IMG/VR virus record: IMGVR_UViG_3300035698_005765
Coordinates: 1 to 28,115 of that record
Strand: one strand, 5' to 3'
DNA from: a virus
Length of the DNA: 28,115 nt
Below the pieces are notes generated by a model. That model searched no databases. It had not been told where the DNA came from and worked only from the letters and a program-made list of their open reading frames with translations. This document shows, in pieces, positions 6,901 through 14,306 of the stretch; within the stretch, counting starts at the first letter, position 1; every line of letters begins with the position of its first letter. Both the position numbers and the translations under genes were made by a program.

Positions 6901-9407
6901 ACATCTTTAATTTGAGGTAATTTGTCAAATAGGTCTGGGTAGTCAACAATATCTTTAACAAAACCTGTCCAAGCACCTTTCTGATATTCTTCTTTTGTCA
7001 CTAATCCTTCTAAGTATGCCGCTTTATTAGGTCTAATAAACTTAGGTTCTTTAATTGTAGCTTTACTATCATCTATCTCATATCTCCACTTCTTATCCTT
7101 ACCAAGCCAGAAACCAGTTGCATCAAACACTTCTTTATTTCTATATAAATAAGCTAACTTCCAGGGCTTTCCCTCTGCCCTACTCTCAGAAAATATACCT
7201 TTGTATTTAGATGCAAAATCAAATACTATTCCAGGTATCCTATCCAAAGGAATCATCATGTTAAGATCAACACCAGACGGTTCAATTTTTAAACGGTCTG
7301 TCTGCTTAGCCCACCCATCTAACCTATCCAAATAATCAGACATTTTCTCTATATCTTCCAACTTCATCTCATCAAATATTCCTGCCGGAGCTTCATCACC
7401 TTTTGCCCATACCTTAAATTGATTATTTAACTGGCTTAACAATTCTCTAGCATAACCAGCATCAACCTTTCCATCTAGTTCACTGTTAATCTCAGTTTCC
7501 ATCCTAGTCAACAGTTGATTTGGGGTGTCTATTTTTTCATATTCAGGTAGTAGGTCTAGGTTTCTTTCAGTTAGTTCTGCAGGTTGTCGGAATTGAGATT
7601 CTTCAGGAGTGGTGAGAGGTTCAGGTTTAGGCTCCTCAATAATAGGTTCCTTAACAATAACTGGCTCCTCCACAGTCGGTTTAATTTTTGAACGATCTTT
7701 AACAGCCTCTAACTTAGAATACTCCTTAGGAATAGGTAATACTTCACCAGACTCTCCTAATCTCTGTCGATCATACAACTTAAAGGCAGATGTAATATAT
7801 GACTTATGAAGTCCTTCATCATAAGATTGGCCAGCATCTTCAGCCTGTTTCATCATCTTATCAACATACTTCTCTATTCTAGGCATAGCAATATCAGTGT
7901 AATCTTGTAGGCCTTTCTTTATAAAACTTAAGAGTTCAAAAGGACTTAGAAATGCTTCTGCATTCTTTATTTCTTTCTTTATTTTTCTATGGATAGATAT
8001 CACATCAACTTTCTTCTTGACAATTTCTCCTTCCTTAACAGCATCAAGTTCTTTTTCAGTCCTAATCTTAGGCTCCTCAGCAACCTCACCAACTACCCTC
8101 TTCCCTATCTCAGCAGCCCTAATAACAAACGCATTACTAATCTCTCTACCTTTACTTCCATACCACTTGTCACCTATCTTCTCATACACATGACCTTTTT
8201 TACTAACAAACTCATACTCAGGCACTGCATCTACAGACTTAGTCGAACGCTTTGGAACACTCTTAAGTGGTTTGTCTAACAACTCTACATGCCTTGAAAT
8301 CGTAGGCTCACCAGCCTGCTTAGTAAATTCCATTTTATAAGGCTTAGCCCCTATCATCCTCTTAAATCCTGCCCACCAAGGTTTATCAACAGCTGTAATG
8401 ATTTTCTCAGAAGGAATCTTTACATCAATCCCTTGCTTCAGTGCATCTTTATACTGTTGTCTATTAATTCCTAAGTCCTTCAGCATATCAGATTCAGCTC
8501 TTGAAAGGATCTCTTCCCTACCTCTACCATGGAATTCCCTAATCTTCTCAGGAGAAATGTAGACATCCTTTGGAAGATTATACTTTGCCGAAACATCTCT
8601 TACAAACTTTGTGTATAAAGACTGTAAACCTGTATATACTTTAGGTGTCACTGACTTACCAATGCCACCTCCAGCAGCAACCTTCCAGGCCTGATCAACT
8701 GTCCACACCAGGTCCTTAACTCTCTGAGTAGTATCTTCTGGTAACATTTCTTGAAGACCTTTACCAGCACCAAACTCATATTCTTCCTCAGACTGTAGAG
8801 AAATAAGTGCATTCTCTACCTCAGCTAATCCCATGAAGGTTCCAACACCTATAACTGTGGCCAATGGATTGATAAGTAACCCAGCTGTAACACCTCCTAT
8901 TGCTAAGCCTTCAACTAACTTCTGAAATGTAGGCTGACCACTAAGCCCTACCTCCTTCGATAACCCATCTAAATAATCATATGCCATAGATGGCTTAATA
9001 CCAAGTGACTCAGCCATAGCATAAGCATTTTTACTTTTTATTATATCAGCTTCACTATCTCTAACAGCCTTAAGTGTCCCTTCCCAAGCTCTACTAATCC
9101 AGGACTTCTCTTCTATCTCAGGGGCTGGCCAGATCCCAGGCTCTCTATCTATACCAGGAAGAACTATAGGACTACCAGGTTCAAAGCTTATACCACTGGG
9201 CTTACCTTCAGCTTTAGCTATCGGATTAAAGCTAATGTTATTAAAGTCTAGCCCATCAGACGGTTGATCCACTTGACCCTTCGGTTCAAAGCTAATATTC
9301 TCAAAGTCTAAACCATCATCAGATAATTGAACTTCTGGATCTATATTAGTCTCCAATCCCATTGGAGGGAGAGTCTCTTCAATGACATTCTTAAATACAT
9401 TCAGCAT
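3960..9407 (-). CDS. Giant 1815-aa multidomain virion/ejection protein with an HExxH metallopeptidase domain (polyvalent-type)
   Basis: This is the last and largest gene of the virion operon. Residues about 10-80 hold three degenerate repeats of LDFxNISFxP type. A hydrophobic stretch at about 163-200 could cross a membrane. Residues about 590-625 are a Pro/Glu-rich linker. A domain at about 705-985 contains HELQH (869-873) and a downstream GEMEAR (975-980), the pattern of zinc peptidase-like domains in large polyvalent phage proteins; H869 and H873 would be two metal ligands and E976 or E978 a possible third. A C-terminal region with FGGQNWD near 1476 and a short hydrophobic segment near 1550 also resembles polyvalent phage proteins. 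Polyvalent proteins are packaged in the head and injected with DNA, and the position after the tail and ejection genes fits this. The start has AGGAG just upstream. Two palindromic elements lie inside the coding region. No lytic transglycosylase or RNA polymerase motif was found. Confidence 0.7.
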   Translation of the reverse strand: MLNVFKNVIEETLPPMGLETNIDPEVQLSDDGLDFENISFEPKGQVDQPSDGLDFNNISFNPIAKAEGKPSGISFEPGSPIVLPGIDREPGIWPAPEIEEKSWISRAWEGTLKAVRDSEADIIKSKNAYAMAESLGIKPSMAYDYLDGLSKEVGLSGQPTFQKLVEGLAIGGVTAGLLINPLATVIGVGTFMGLAEVENALISLQSEEEYEFGAGKGLQEMLPEDTTQRVKDLVWTVDQAWKVAAGGGIGKSVTPKVYTGLQSLYTKFVRDVSAKYNLPKDVYISPEKIREFHGRGREEILSRAESDMLKDLGINRQQYKDALKQGIDVKIPSEKIITAVDKPWWAGFKRMIGAKPYKMEFTKQAGEPTISRHVELLDKPLKSVPKRSTKSVDAVPEYEFVSKKGHVYEKIGDKWYGSKGREISNAFVIRAAEIGKRVVGEVAEEPKIRTEKELDAVKEGEIVKKKVDVISIHRKIKKEIKNAEAFLSPFELLSFIKKGLQDYTDIAMPRIEKYVDKMMKQAEDAGQSYDEGLHKSYITSAFKLYDRQRLGESGEVLPIPKEYSKLEAVKDRSKIKPTVEEPVIVKEPIIEEPKPEPLTTPEESQFRQPAELTERNLDLLPEYEKIDTPNQLLTRMETEINSELDGKVDAGYARELLSQLNNQFKVWAKGDEAPAGIFDEMKLEDIEKMSDYLDRLDGWAKQTDRLKIEPSGVDLNMMIPLDRIPGIVFDFASKYKGIFSESRAEGKPWKLAYLYRNKEVFDATGFWLGKDKKWRYEIDDSKATIKEPKFIRPNKAAYLEGLVTKEEYQKGAWTGFVKDIVDYPDLFDKLPQIKDVSVSIFPGKKGKGSYSPKDNNISMYGFSNDTLIHELQHAVNVHTRSIFQGTSPAFQEDILVSKMLREMREFVSHPDVIKEIEKTIELNDRLHTKLSPHAATDKVERLAYQVSEHDYNVIRKSLDKILKKDAHKEYLKDPGEMEARIAERRMDMSKSERKSESPWETLDEMMAEEGLINEVKGTDPGVKLYSGVPIQELYDKLTTSKKPKKVKLPEKLPRPDTNVKEEAREIVRNRRGRIDLLNYNVNKFVNKLEYGYSEKQLEAAYFAVEKTKVPEKLNRPDLKKVLNKDKKILDDIAKQTKVFHNKQWAEIKKVWPDLTTKQIEDYITHLYVIPKHKKAEAANWFSTFAKSLEPRHIPTMEMAIERGFMPKTLNVAEIIKINSGVINRAIANTEFIEALLDLKKDGLFLIERSEGAPMDWIEVNYPALTRRIPLKKGEAKKKGEFVKESRVRIHPDLVRPLKVIFEERFDHPVVSAYEALNGVLKKGKLTLSLFHHGSLFEVGVAVIGPLKTINIYFNPVKIYNAMVRGEFDIYTKEAIARDSIVNGGVQYGATADIPINRIQGYLNDLARVSSNVPLANKLTSFMKGANSVWDKALWTYLHDTLKLYGYESMVAKMDPNLDAVDTKKLKREIGQFINDTFGGQNWDTLMMTPKEVQMLTWSLLSADWTVSTTRQALAPTGIGKVYKETKGVRQKMGWRFWARAGLYFGIGMNLLNVLNRNKDMEENPQYYEDKDYTFMDKTMFGNTMGKKTLLFMGRYEDGTERYMRWGKQFRDFPELIMNPLRKIGGKVAPVPQLISEIATGHTLSGFKNDDIYKWEGIEKAKGILKTIAKAPIPISILRYMKDDMEFKPLDIMMQSSKGMSRYSSMEYFKKAIIEGDEETLRDTYVATLKNNLPAYTLFTSALSWAEAEATASLRETVRDLEDARVGLYTAETVNERKRYGKILGRLKREKADKTMGLKIFRSAVERARVYKTMED
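7274..7300. repeat. Palindromic element B (27 bp), inside the 1815-aa gene
   Basis: Arms CAGAC/GTCTG, single-base spacers and core GTTCAAT-T-TTTAAAC. It encodes residues about 703-711 (TDRLKIEPS) of the giant protein, just before the metallopeptidase-containing domain. Confidence 0.6.
7673..7699. repeat. Palindromic element C (27 bp, degenerate arms), inside the 1815-aa gene
   Basis: Core GTTTAAT-T-TTTGAAC with poorly paired outer arms. It encodes DRSKIKPT at residues about 571-578, directly before the Pro/Glu-rich linker. Its peptide DRSKIKP parallels DRLKIEP at element B, because both copies are read in the same frame. Confidence 0.5.
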
Positions 9408-9411
9408 TTAT

Positions 9412-10281
9412 TTATCTCCTGCCAGAAGGTACATAATCAAACTCATCAATAAAGCTTTGCTGAACCATATCTATCATCTTTCTACGTTGATTTTTATCTT
9501 TAATTTTCTGGGCTTTGTCTATATATTTATAGAACATTTCTTCCCTATCAGCTACCCACACTCTAGCACGTTTGTTAGCGTCATTTATTGCCTTCATAGG
9601 TTCTATACCCATGCCTTTATACTCTTCAAGAAACTCCTGAGCCTTATCATGAGCGACTCGTAGCTCAGGAGTAATAGCCCACATACCTGTAGGATCCATC
9701 TTTCCAAATCGTTTAGTTAGTTCATGCATAGCTGTTGTCCAAGTTACTAATGGACGTGTAGGTTCTTTCGTTGGTGCTCTAGTCACCCTAGCTAATTCTC
9801 CAACAGCTTCCATCAACTTTGGGTCTTCCATAGCAGCCCTAAGAAACCTTTCTTTATCAGTAGGTTTTGTATTCTCCCACTCTTCTGGAGACATAAAATC
9901 CTTATCACCAAGATTTCCAGCCTTTGCTTTAGCTAATGTATATTCCTTAGCTCTAGGAGTAAGAGCTTTGAATTGTCCAAGAGTAAGTCCTCCAATGAAG
10001 GGTTGATCTTCAGACTTAGTAGCTACAGGCTGACCAAGTTTCTTTTCTCTAGCTGCACTCTCCTTCGTCAACTGACTCCTATACTTGTCAAGAGATAAAA
10101 ATGCCTTTTCAGTAGCTTGTGCCCCTAGTAAATCATGCAATGTTCTGTACTCAAATGCTCTATCAACATTCTGTGCCCTTCTCACAAGGCTCTGCGCTTG
10201 TACAGCTCCACTCAGTGCTTGTGACACATCTGCCGCAGTCAGTCCTGCTAGATCAGCACCTGTTAGAAATGTATTGCCCAT
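9412..10281 (-). CDS. Putative internal virion/ejection protein, 289 aa
   Basis: The protein is mainly helical, rich in Ala, Lys and Glu, and has no signal peptide. The N-terminal 40 residues (small residues, LTAADVSQALSGAVQAQ) look like an amphipathic or packing helix; the C-terminal half is highly charged (KAQKIKDKNQRRK). No known domain is recognised. It sits between a 129-aa gene, with which it shares a TAATG overlap, and the giant 1815-aa gene, whose ribosome site lies in its last codons. The trio of genes downstream of the tail genes matches the arrangement of podovirus ejection proteins, which form the channel for DNA entry. That role is inferred from position only. Confidence 0.6.
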   Translation of the reverse strand: MGNTFLTGADLAGLTAADVSQALSGAVQAQSLVRRAQNVDRAFEYRTLHDLLGAQATEKAFLSLDKYRSQLTKESAAREKKLGQPVATKSEDQPFIGGLTLGQFKALTPRAKEYTLAKAKAGNLGDKDFMSPEEWENTKPTDKERFLRAAMEDPKLMEAVGELARVTRAPTKEPTRPLVTWTTAMHELTKRFGKMDPTGMWAITPELRVAHDKAQEFLEEYKGMGIEPMKAINDANKRARVWVADREEMFYKYIDKAQKIKDKNQRRKMIDMVQQSFIDEFDYVPSGRR

Positions 10282-10670
10282 TACATACCTCTTAATATAT
10301 CATACATAGCTGTATTATTCCCTGAACCAAATTGTCTCGCAGGCTGCCCACCATATCCAGGGGTTCCTTCTCCACCATAGCTAGGGGTTCCTTCCATACT
10401 CATATCCTTTCCTTCAGGATCAAGTTTGGAAAACTGTACCTTCATTCCCTTTTCATCTATAGTTAATTTATTTCCAGCTCCTACTTTACCTGCCAACATA
10501 TCACTAAACATTTTCATGTATCTTTCATTTAATTTAGCCTTACTCTGAGCACCTATGTTTTGCTGGGTGACTTGATTAAGTGCACCAGCCACAGGTTGCC
10601 CAGTCTGCATTGCTTGTCCAGCATTTGATAGATATTGGAGAAACAGTTTATTCTGAAATATGTTTTCCAT
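10281..10670 (-). CDS. Small putative virion protein with a Gly-Tyr repeat, 129 aa
   Basis: The N-terminal two thirds are helical and Gln/Ala-rich (NAGQAMQTGQPVAGALNQ). Near residues 92-109 there is a tandem pair EGTPSYGG / EGTPGYGG, then a Gly/Asn-rich linker and a short hydrophobic end (MYDILRGM). The start is backed by GGAGGA directly upstream. It overlaps the next gene as TAATG. No family is recognised; position suggests a small ejection or tail component. Confidence 0.55.
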   Translation of the reverse strand: MENIFQNKLFLQYLSNAGQAMQTGQPVAGALNQVTQQNIGAQSKAKLNERYMKMFSDMLAGKVGAGNKLTIDEKGMKVQFSKLDPEGKDMSMEGTPSYGGEGTPGYGGQPARQFGSGNNTAMYDILRGM

Positions 10671-10685
10671 CTAATCCTCCGTTAA

Positions 10686-11573
10686 TTACTGCATGTAAGC
10701 CATTGCAGCTCCAAGAACTGCACCAGCGGCAATACCATAGGGATTACCCCCAGTCACCATAGCACCTGTCGCAGCACCTGACATAGCACCACCTAGTACT
10801 GATGCAACTTGACTGGGTTCATTACCCTTTGTACCAGCCACTCCACCTCCGATGCTTGCTAGTAAATTAGCACCATACTGAAATACTTCCAAGTCCCAAA
10901 GAGCATCTGATTGATCTATCTTTAAATTACCATCATTTTCTTCCTTGTTAGCAACTATCTTAATCCTATTTCCTTCAATGACAGTTTTCATATAGCCATC
11001 TTCAAAAGAAATTCTTGATAGCATTAACTTTAACATCTGATCAGTAGCTATTAAATAACTTTTCCTTGCATCTATCCTTAACTTCGATCCATACTGTGCT
11101 ACGTCTCTATCTCTAAACCCTTCAATCACAGCCTCACCAATGACAAAAGCAGAACTAACCACTGCATTAATATCCCTCATCCCTGATTGAAATCTAGGTA
11201 AGACTACAGTAGTTATCTGATCATCTAAAACATCTCCAAACGCAGCTATATCTGCATTTATCTCAACATCACTACCTATAGAAGCTCCAGCTTGAGTATA
11301 AAGAGCTGCCCAGTCTACAGTGTCACTCATACCAGCTAATATTGCAGCAAAGTCAGTTATAGCTGCTTCATAATCTATAATATCCGCAGCTGGATCATAA
11401 GCAACTGCAGCTGCCCAAGGAGAAGCACCAATAGCTACTGCCATTATCTCAGACATATCCTCGCCAGCACCCATTACACCAGCACCCATAACACCTTCAT
11501 GAAAGGTAGTCATATAAGCTGGATAGTCAACAACTCCACTACCACCACCACCACCACCACTTGTTCCACCCAT
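10686..11573 (-). CDS. Putative tail/ejection protein with Gly-rich ends, 295 aa
   Basis: The protein starts with a poly-Gly/Ser stretch (GGTSGGGGGGSG) and a duplicated GVMGAG, has an acidic helical middle part, and ends in an Ala/Gly-rich hydrophobic segment (about 262-295, GAMSGAATGAMVTGGNPYG...). Glycine-zipper ends of this kind are common in podovirus tail or DNA-injection proteins that enter membranes. The ribosome site GGAG lies upstream, within the region after palindromic element D. Assignment rests on composition and gene order; there is no catalytic motif. Confidence 0.6.
   Translation of the reverse strand: MGGTSGGGGGGSGVVDYPAYMTTFHEGVMGAGVMGAGEDMSEIMAVAIGASPWAAAVAYDPAADIIDYEAAITDFAAILAGMSDTVDWAALYTQAGASIGSDVEINADIAAFGDVLDDQITTVVLPRFQSGMRDINAVVSSAFVIGEAVIEGFRDRDVAQYGSKLRIDARKSYLIATDQMLKLMLSRISFEDGYMKTVIEGNRIKIVANKEENDGNLKIDQSDALWDLEVFQYGANLLASIGGGVAGTKGNEPSQVASVLGGAMSGAATGAMVTGGNPYGIAAGAVLGAAMAYMQ
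11541..11560. repeat. Trinucleotide microsatellite (ACC/GGT)6
   Basis: About six copies of ACC on the + strand encode the poly-Gly run at the N terminus of the 295-aa protein. A 15-base imperfect tandem at about 11466-11495 encodes its GVMGAG duplication. Such tracts can change length by slippage. Confidence 0.7.
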
Positions 11574-11575
11574 AA

Positions 11576-12052
11576 CTATTCTCCGTCAAGATTGTTCAAA
11601 ATTTGAACGTACTTGCTAATGTCAAATGAAATAAATGTCTGCATGTCTGCATTGTATCTCTTAGCCATTTCAATTAAGAAAGGTACATCAGTATAAGCTA
11701 ATAACCTATCACAACCTTGAGCTATAGCATGCTTAGACATAAATGCAAACCCTTCCATCCAGAACTTCTCCTTAACTTTACTATACCCATACACACTGTA
11801 GAGTAATAAGTTCTTTGTATGTGTAGCATCATCGTAGACTAGCTTAGTCAATATAATCCCATTAAGACTAGACTTCTCTTCACTCTTATCATAAGACGCC
11901 CAGCAAGTCATCTTACCACTTAACAATGCAGAGAGGATTCTATTCATACTGTCTGAATGTTTAGTGACAATAGGAGGAAGTGATTGTTCTACTGCATATT
12001 TAATAACATCCCAGAAACCAGACACTTGGTCTGGTAATAGTCTAGTTATCAT
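11576..12052 (-). CDS. GNAT-like N-acetyltransferase-fold protein, 158 aa
   Basis: The order of elements fits the compact GNAT-like proteins found among podovirus tail genes: an N-terminal helix with LPDQVSGFWDVIKYAV, a basic strand pair (KMTCWASYD, NGIILTKLVYD), the LLLYSVYGY strand, then FAFMSKHAIAQGCDRLLAYT and a last strand TFISFDI. GNAT enzymes transfer an acetyl group from acetyl-CoA; I do not see a clear R/QxxGxG/A pyrophosphate loop, so it may be structural or inactive. The gene ends in TAG, showing that amber is used here as a normal stop. Its last codons are made from palindromic element D. It starts two bases after the previous gene ends, with AGGGGA upstream. Confidence 0.5.
   Translation of the reverse strand: MITRLLPDQVSGFWDVIKYAVEQSLPPIVTKHSDSMNRILSALLSGKMTCWASYDKSEEKSSLNGIILTKLVYDDATHTKNLLLYSVYGYSKVKEKFWMEGFAFMSKHAIAQGCDRLLAYTDVPFLIEMAKRYNADMQTFISFDISKYVQILNNLDGE
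11587..11615. repeat. Palindromic element D (29 bp)
   Basis: CAAG...CTTG outer arms, three-base spacers and a perfect core GTTCAAA-A-TTTGAAC. It lies in the last codons of the GNAT-like gene, 14 bases upstream of the start codon of the 295-aa gene. Confidence 0.65.
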
Positions 12053-12053
12053 C

Positions 12054-13481
12054 TTACTGTCCCCTCAATGGTGGTGCGTAGACACCTCTTATCCCTCTTA
12101 AGTCTGTCATCTTGTATCTGATTTTTATATAGTTTAGTCTTAACACAGATGCAATAACTTTAAACTTTATCGATACAGCAAGATCAGACCCAGCACATAT
12201 AATAGCTGCTATACCTTGATCATTTATAGGCACATACCCAGTATCACCACCAACATCATACGACTCCATCCACCAGATAGCAGCCTCTGGCTCTAACACT
12301 AACAAAGCATCTGTCTCAACAGAGAAAACAGTCTTCTGTCCTCTATATCCCATGTCAAGAATTCCAGATGCTATCGTAGGTTCATAGTCGTCTACTGTGT
12401 TAGGTAACATATTAGACTCATCATCATCCCAGGGAGGTATTACCCAGATAGCTGATGGATGCTGTGGAACTTCTGTTAGTCCATAAGGTGAGAGTAGATA
12501 TGTCTCCTCATCATTACCAATGTAGAAGTCTTTCATCCTTCTATCATACTTGACAATGACATCTTCACCACCTTCTACATTTTCCATGTAGCGATAATAA
12601 CCAAGTTCTTTAATACCTTCTTTTGTAATCTCTCGTAGTATAAGATCAGCACCTACATAAACATGACGGTCTAAGTTACCGTCCATAGCCCCTTGATTTA
12701 GCAGACCTACATCGCTTAGTTCGATGAAAGCAAAGGTAGCAGCTGGTTCACTAACTGGAGTCATTAAGACAACACCTTTAGATGAATAACCTATCACTCC
12801 ATCACCTAATCTCTTAGTATGATAAACTTCCCCACCATAAGGATCACGTCTGTACCCAGACACGTTACCTCTATCAGGCGTAAAGACAGCCTCACCAATC
12901 TTACTCCATATATAAGAAGTTTCATCACAGTCATGCCAATCATCGTAGACTAATGCAATAGCATTCCAAACACCTAAGACATTCCCACCTACTATCTGGC
13001 CTTTAAAGTTACACATAGTTCTCATCATAGGAATGTCTACAGTTGACCTAACTTCATGCCAGACACCTGCATTCCAGTAGATCATTATAACTCCATTAAC
13101 CATAATGACATACTCACCAAAGTCTGCAACTTCCATTAAGGTTCCAGTGCCAAAGGTTGCTACGTCACAATCAAAGATCCATGTTACTGTATAATCATCA
13201 TCTATTACATAAACCTTATCCTCAAAGTTAACTACACTATCCCTAACAACCAGGAAGTTATACCTTTCACCTTGTATAAACTGAGGAAATGGCCAGGAGT
13301 ACAACAGATCAACTCTACCAGCCAGTGGATCGTCATTACTTACTTCATAACCTTCAAGTACATTCTTACCAACTCGAAAGCCTTTAGCTATCCAAAGCTC
13401 CTCATTACCAGAAGGAATCTCTCGTCCTGAACTTAACCCTACCGTCAAAGCTTTATCAATGATGAGTTCATATTCACGCAT
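12054..13481 (-). CDS. Probable tail nozzle / DNA-stabilisation protein, beta-propeller-like, 475 aa
   Basis: The protein is almost all beta strand, with many short hydrophobic strands separated by turns rich in Gly, Asp and Asn (VYVIDDDYTVTWIFD, GEYVIMVNGVIMIYWN, NFKGQIVGGNVLG). This is the texture of the beta-propeller tail proteins that follow the adaptor in podoviruses (P22 gp10 or T7 gp12 type roles: closing the portal and forming the tail tube). No sequence motif proves the family. It shares a TAATG overlap with the 171-aa gene upstream, and the position after the adaptor supports the call. It was also considered as a fibre; the absence of repeats or collagen-like stretches argues against that. 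Confidence 0.55.
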   Translation of the reverse strand: MREYELIIDKALTVGLSSGREIPSGNEELWIAKGFRVGKNVLEGYEVSNDDPLAGRVDLLYSWPFPQFIQGERYNFLVVRDSVVNFEDKVYVIDDDYTVTWIFDCDVATFGTGTLMEVADFGEYVIMVNGVIMIYWNAGVWHEVRSTVDIPMMRTMCNFKGQIVGGNVLGVWNAIALVYDDWHDCDETSYIWSKIGEAVFTPDRGNVSGYRRDPYGGEVYHTKRLGDGVIGYSSKGVVLMTPVSEPAATFAFIELSDVGLLNQGAMDGNLDRHVYVGADLILREITKEGIKELGYYRYMENVEGGEDVIVKYDRRMKDFYIGNDEETYLLSPYGLTEVPQHPSAIWVIPPWDDDESNMLPNTVDDYEPTIASGILDMGYRGQKTVFSVETDALLVLEPEAAIWWMESYDVGGDTGYVPINDQGIAAIICAGSDLAVSIKFKVIASVLRLNYIKIRYKMTDLRGIRGVYAPPLRGQ

Positions 13482-13996
13482 TAGTCTTCCTCAGGAGCTT
13501 CTATTTCAAGTAACTTATCAATTAAAAAACTCTTGACTGTAGCCTCACCAATATGAGGAGTCCAAGTAAATGCTATCCAGACTTCAGACAACACTCCATC
13601 TTCAGGATCATTTGGACTTATACTAACTGTTAGTCTATCACCTGAAAGGACTTCTAAATTAGGCTTAACTATCATCTGATTAGTATTTGCTATGTAAGAC
13701 TTAGCCTGTCCACCTAAATCATTCTCTAACAACACAGTAATCTTAACCCCTGTTTTAAGTTTCTTATCAAACTTAATTAATCCCTTATTAATGATACCTT
13801 TAGTATTAAACATATACTTTAATATAGTACCATTAACATCCTCACCAGCAATGCAGTTAGATATAGGATAAGGAGATAACATTGCATAAGATTTAGTTTT
13901 ACTATGTTTAAGTACAAGCCTTGATATAATAAGCTCAATAAAACCTATACGATTTTCATCTATTGGAATATTTTTTAAAAACAGTGGTTTTTTCAT
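13481..13996 (-). CDS. Conserved-looking tail/head-completion protein, 171 aa, unknown
   Basis: A beta-rich protein with a basic N-terminal half (KKPLFLKNIPI, SRLVLKHSKTKS) and an acidic tail (EIEAPEED). No domain is recognised. GAGGA stands directly before the ATG, and the stop codon of the adaptor gene precedes that ATG by one base. Lying between the adaptor and the propeller-like protein, it may be a head-closure or tail component; this is positional inference. Confidence 0.55.
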   Translation of the reverse strand: MKKPLFLKNIPIDENRIGFIELIISRLVLKHSKTKSYAMLSPYPISNCIAGEDVNGTILKYMFNTKGIINKGLIKFDKKLKTGVKITVLLENDLGGQAKSYIANTNQMIVKPNLEVLSGDRLTVSISPNDPEDGVLSEVWIAFTWTPHIGEATVKSFLIDKLLEIEAPEED

Positions 13997-13997
13997 A

Positions 13998-14306
13998 TTA
14001 GTCCTCTATTTGACTTACTCCAGCAATTTGTTCTTCAACCAAGTCCATCCCAAGTCCTTTCATATCAACTGCAATAGCATTAGACCAGTCATTCACACCT
14101 TGAGTATTTCTATTAATAATTTCTAACTGTCTCATACCTGCCATAATGAGAAGCATTGGATGAACTGTAGACCAGTAATTAGTGTCAGTCTCAGCAGTTA
14201 ACTCATGTGAATAATAAAGACCTTTTATATCAAGTGAAATCTTTTCTTCAGTAGGTACATTAAGAAGAACAGCATTATAGTTATGATCACCAGCCGTTAT
14301 ATCTAC
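13998..14306 (-). pseudogene. C-terminal half of the head-tail adaptor, after an in-frame amber codon
   Basis: The reading frame of the adaptor gene continues without any shift past the TAG at 14307-14309 for 102 more codons to a TAA at 13998-14000, one base before the ATG of the next gene. The peptide (VDITAGDHNYNAVLLNVP..., SHELTAETDTNYW, HPMLLIMAGMRQLE) looks like the C-terminal half of a podovirus head-to-tail adaptor. It has no good start codon or ribosome site of its own next to the TAG. It should be read as one gene with 14307-14717, interrupted by a point mutation, stop-codon readthrough or a base-call error. Confidence 0.7.

Noticed and set aside
3960-9407. Giant protein as an N4-type virion RNA polymerase
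   Set aside because: No T7-like RNA polymerase motifs were seen; the recognisable part is an HExxH domain.
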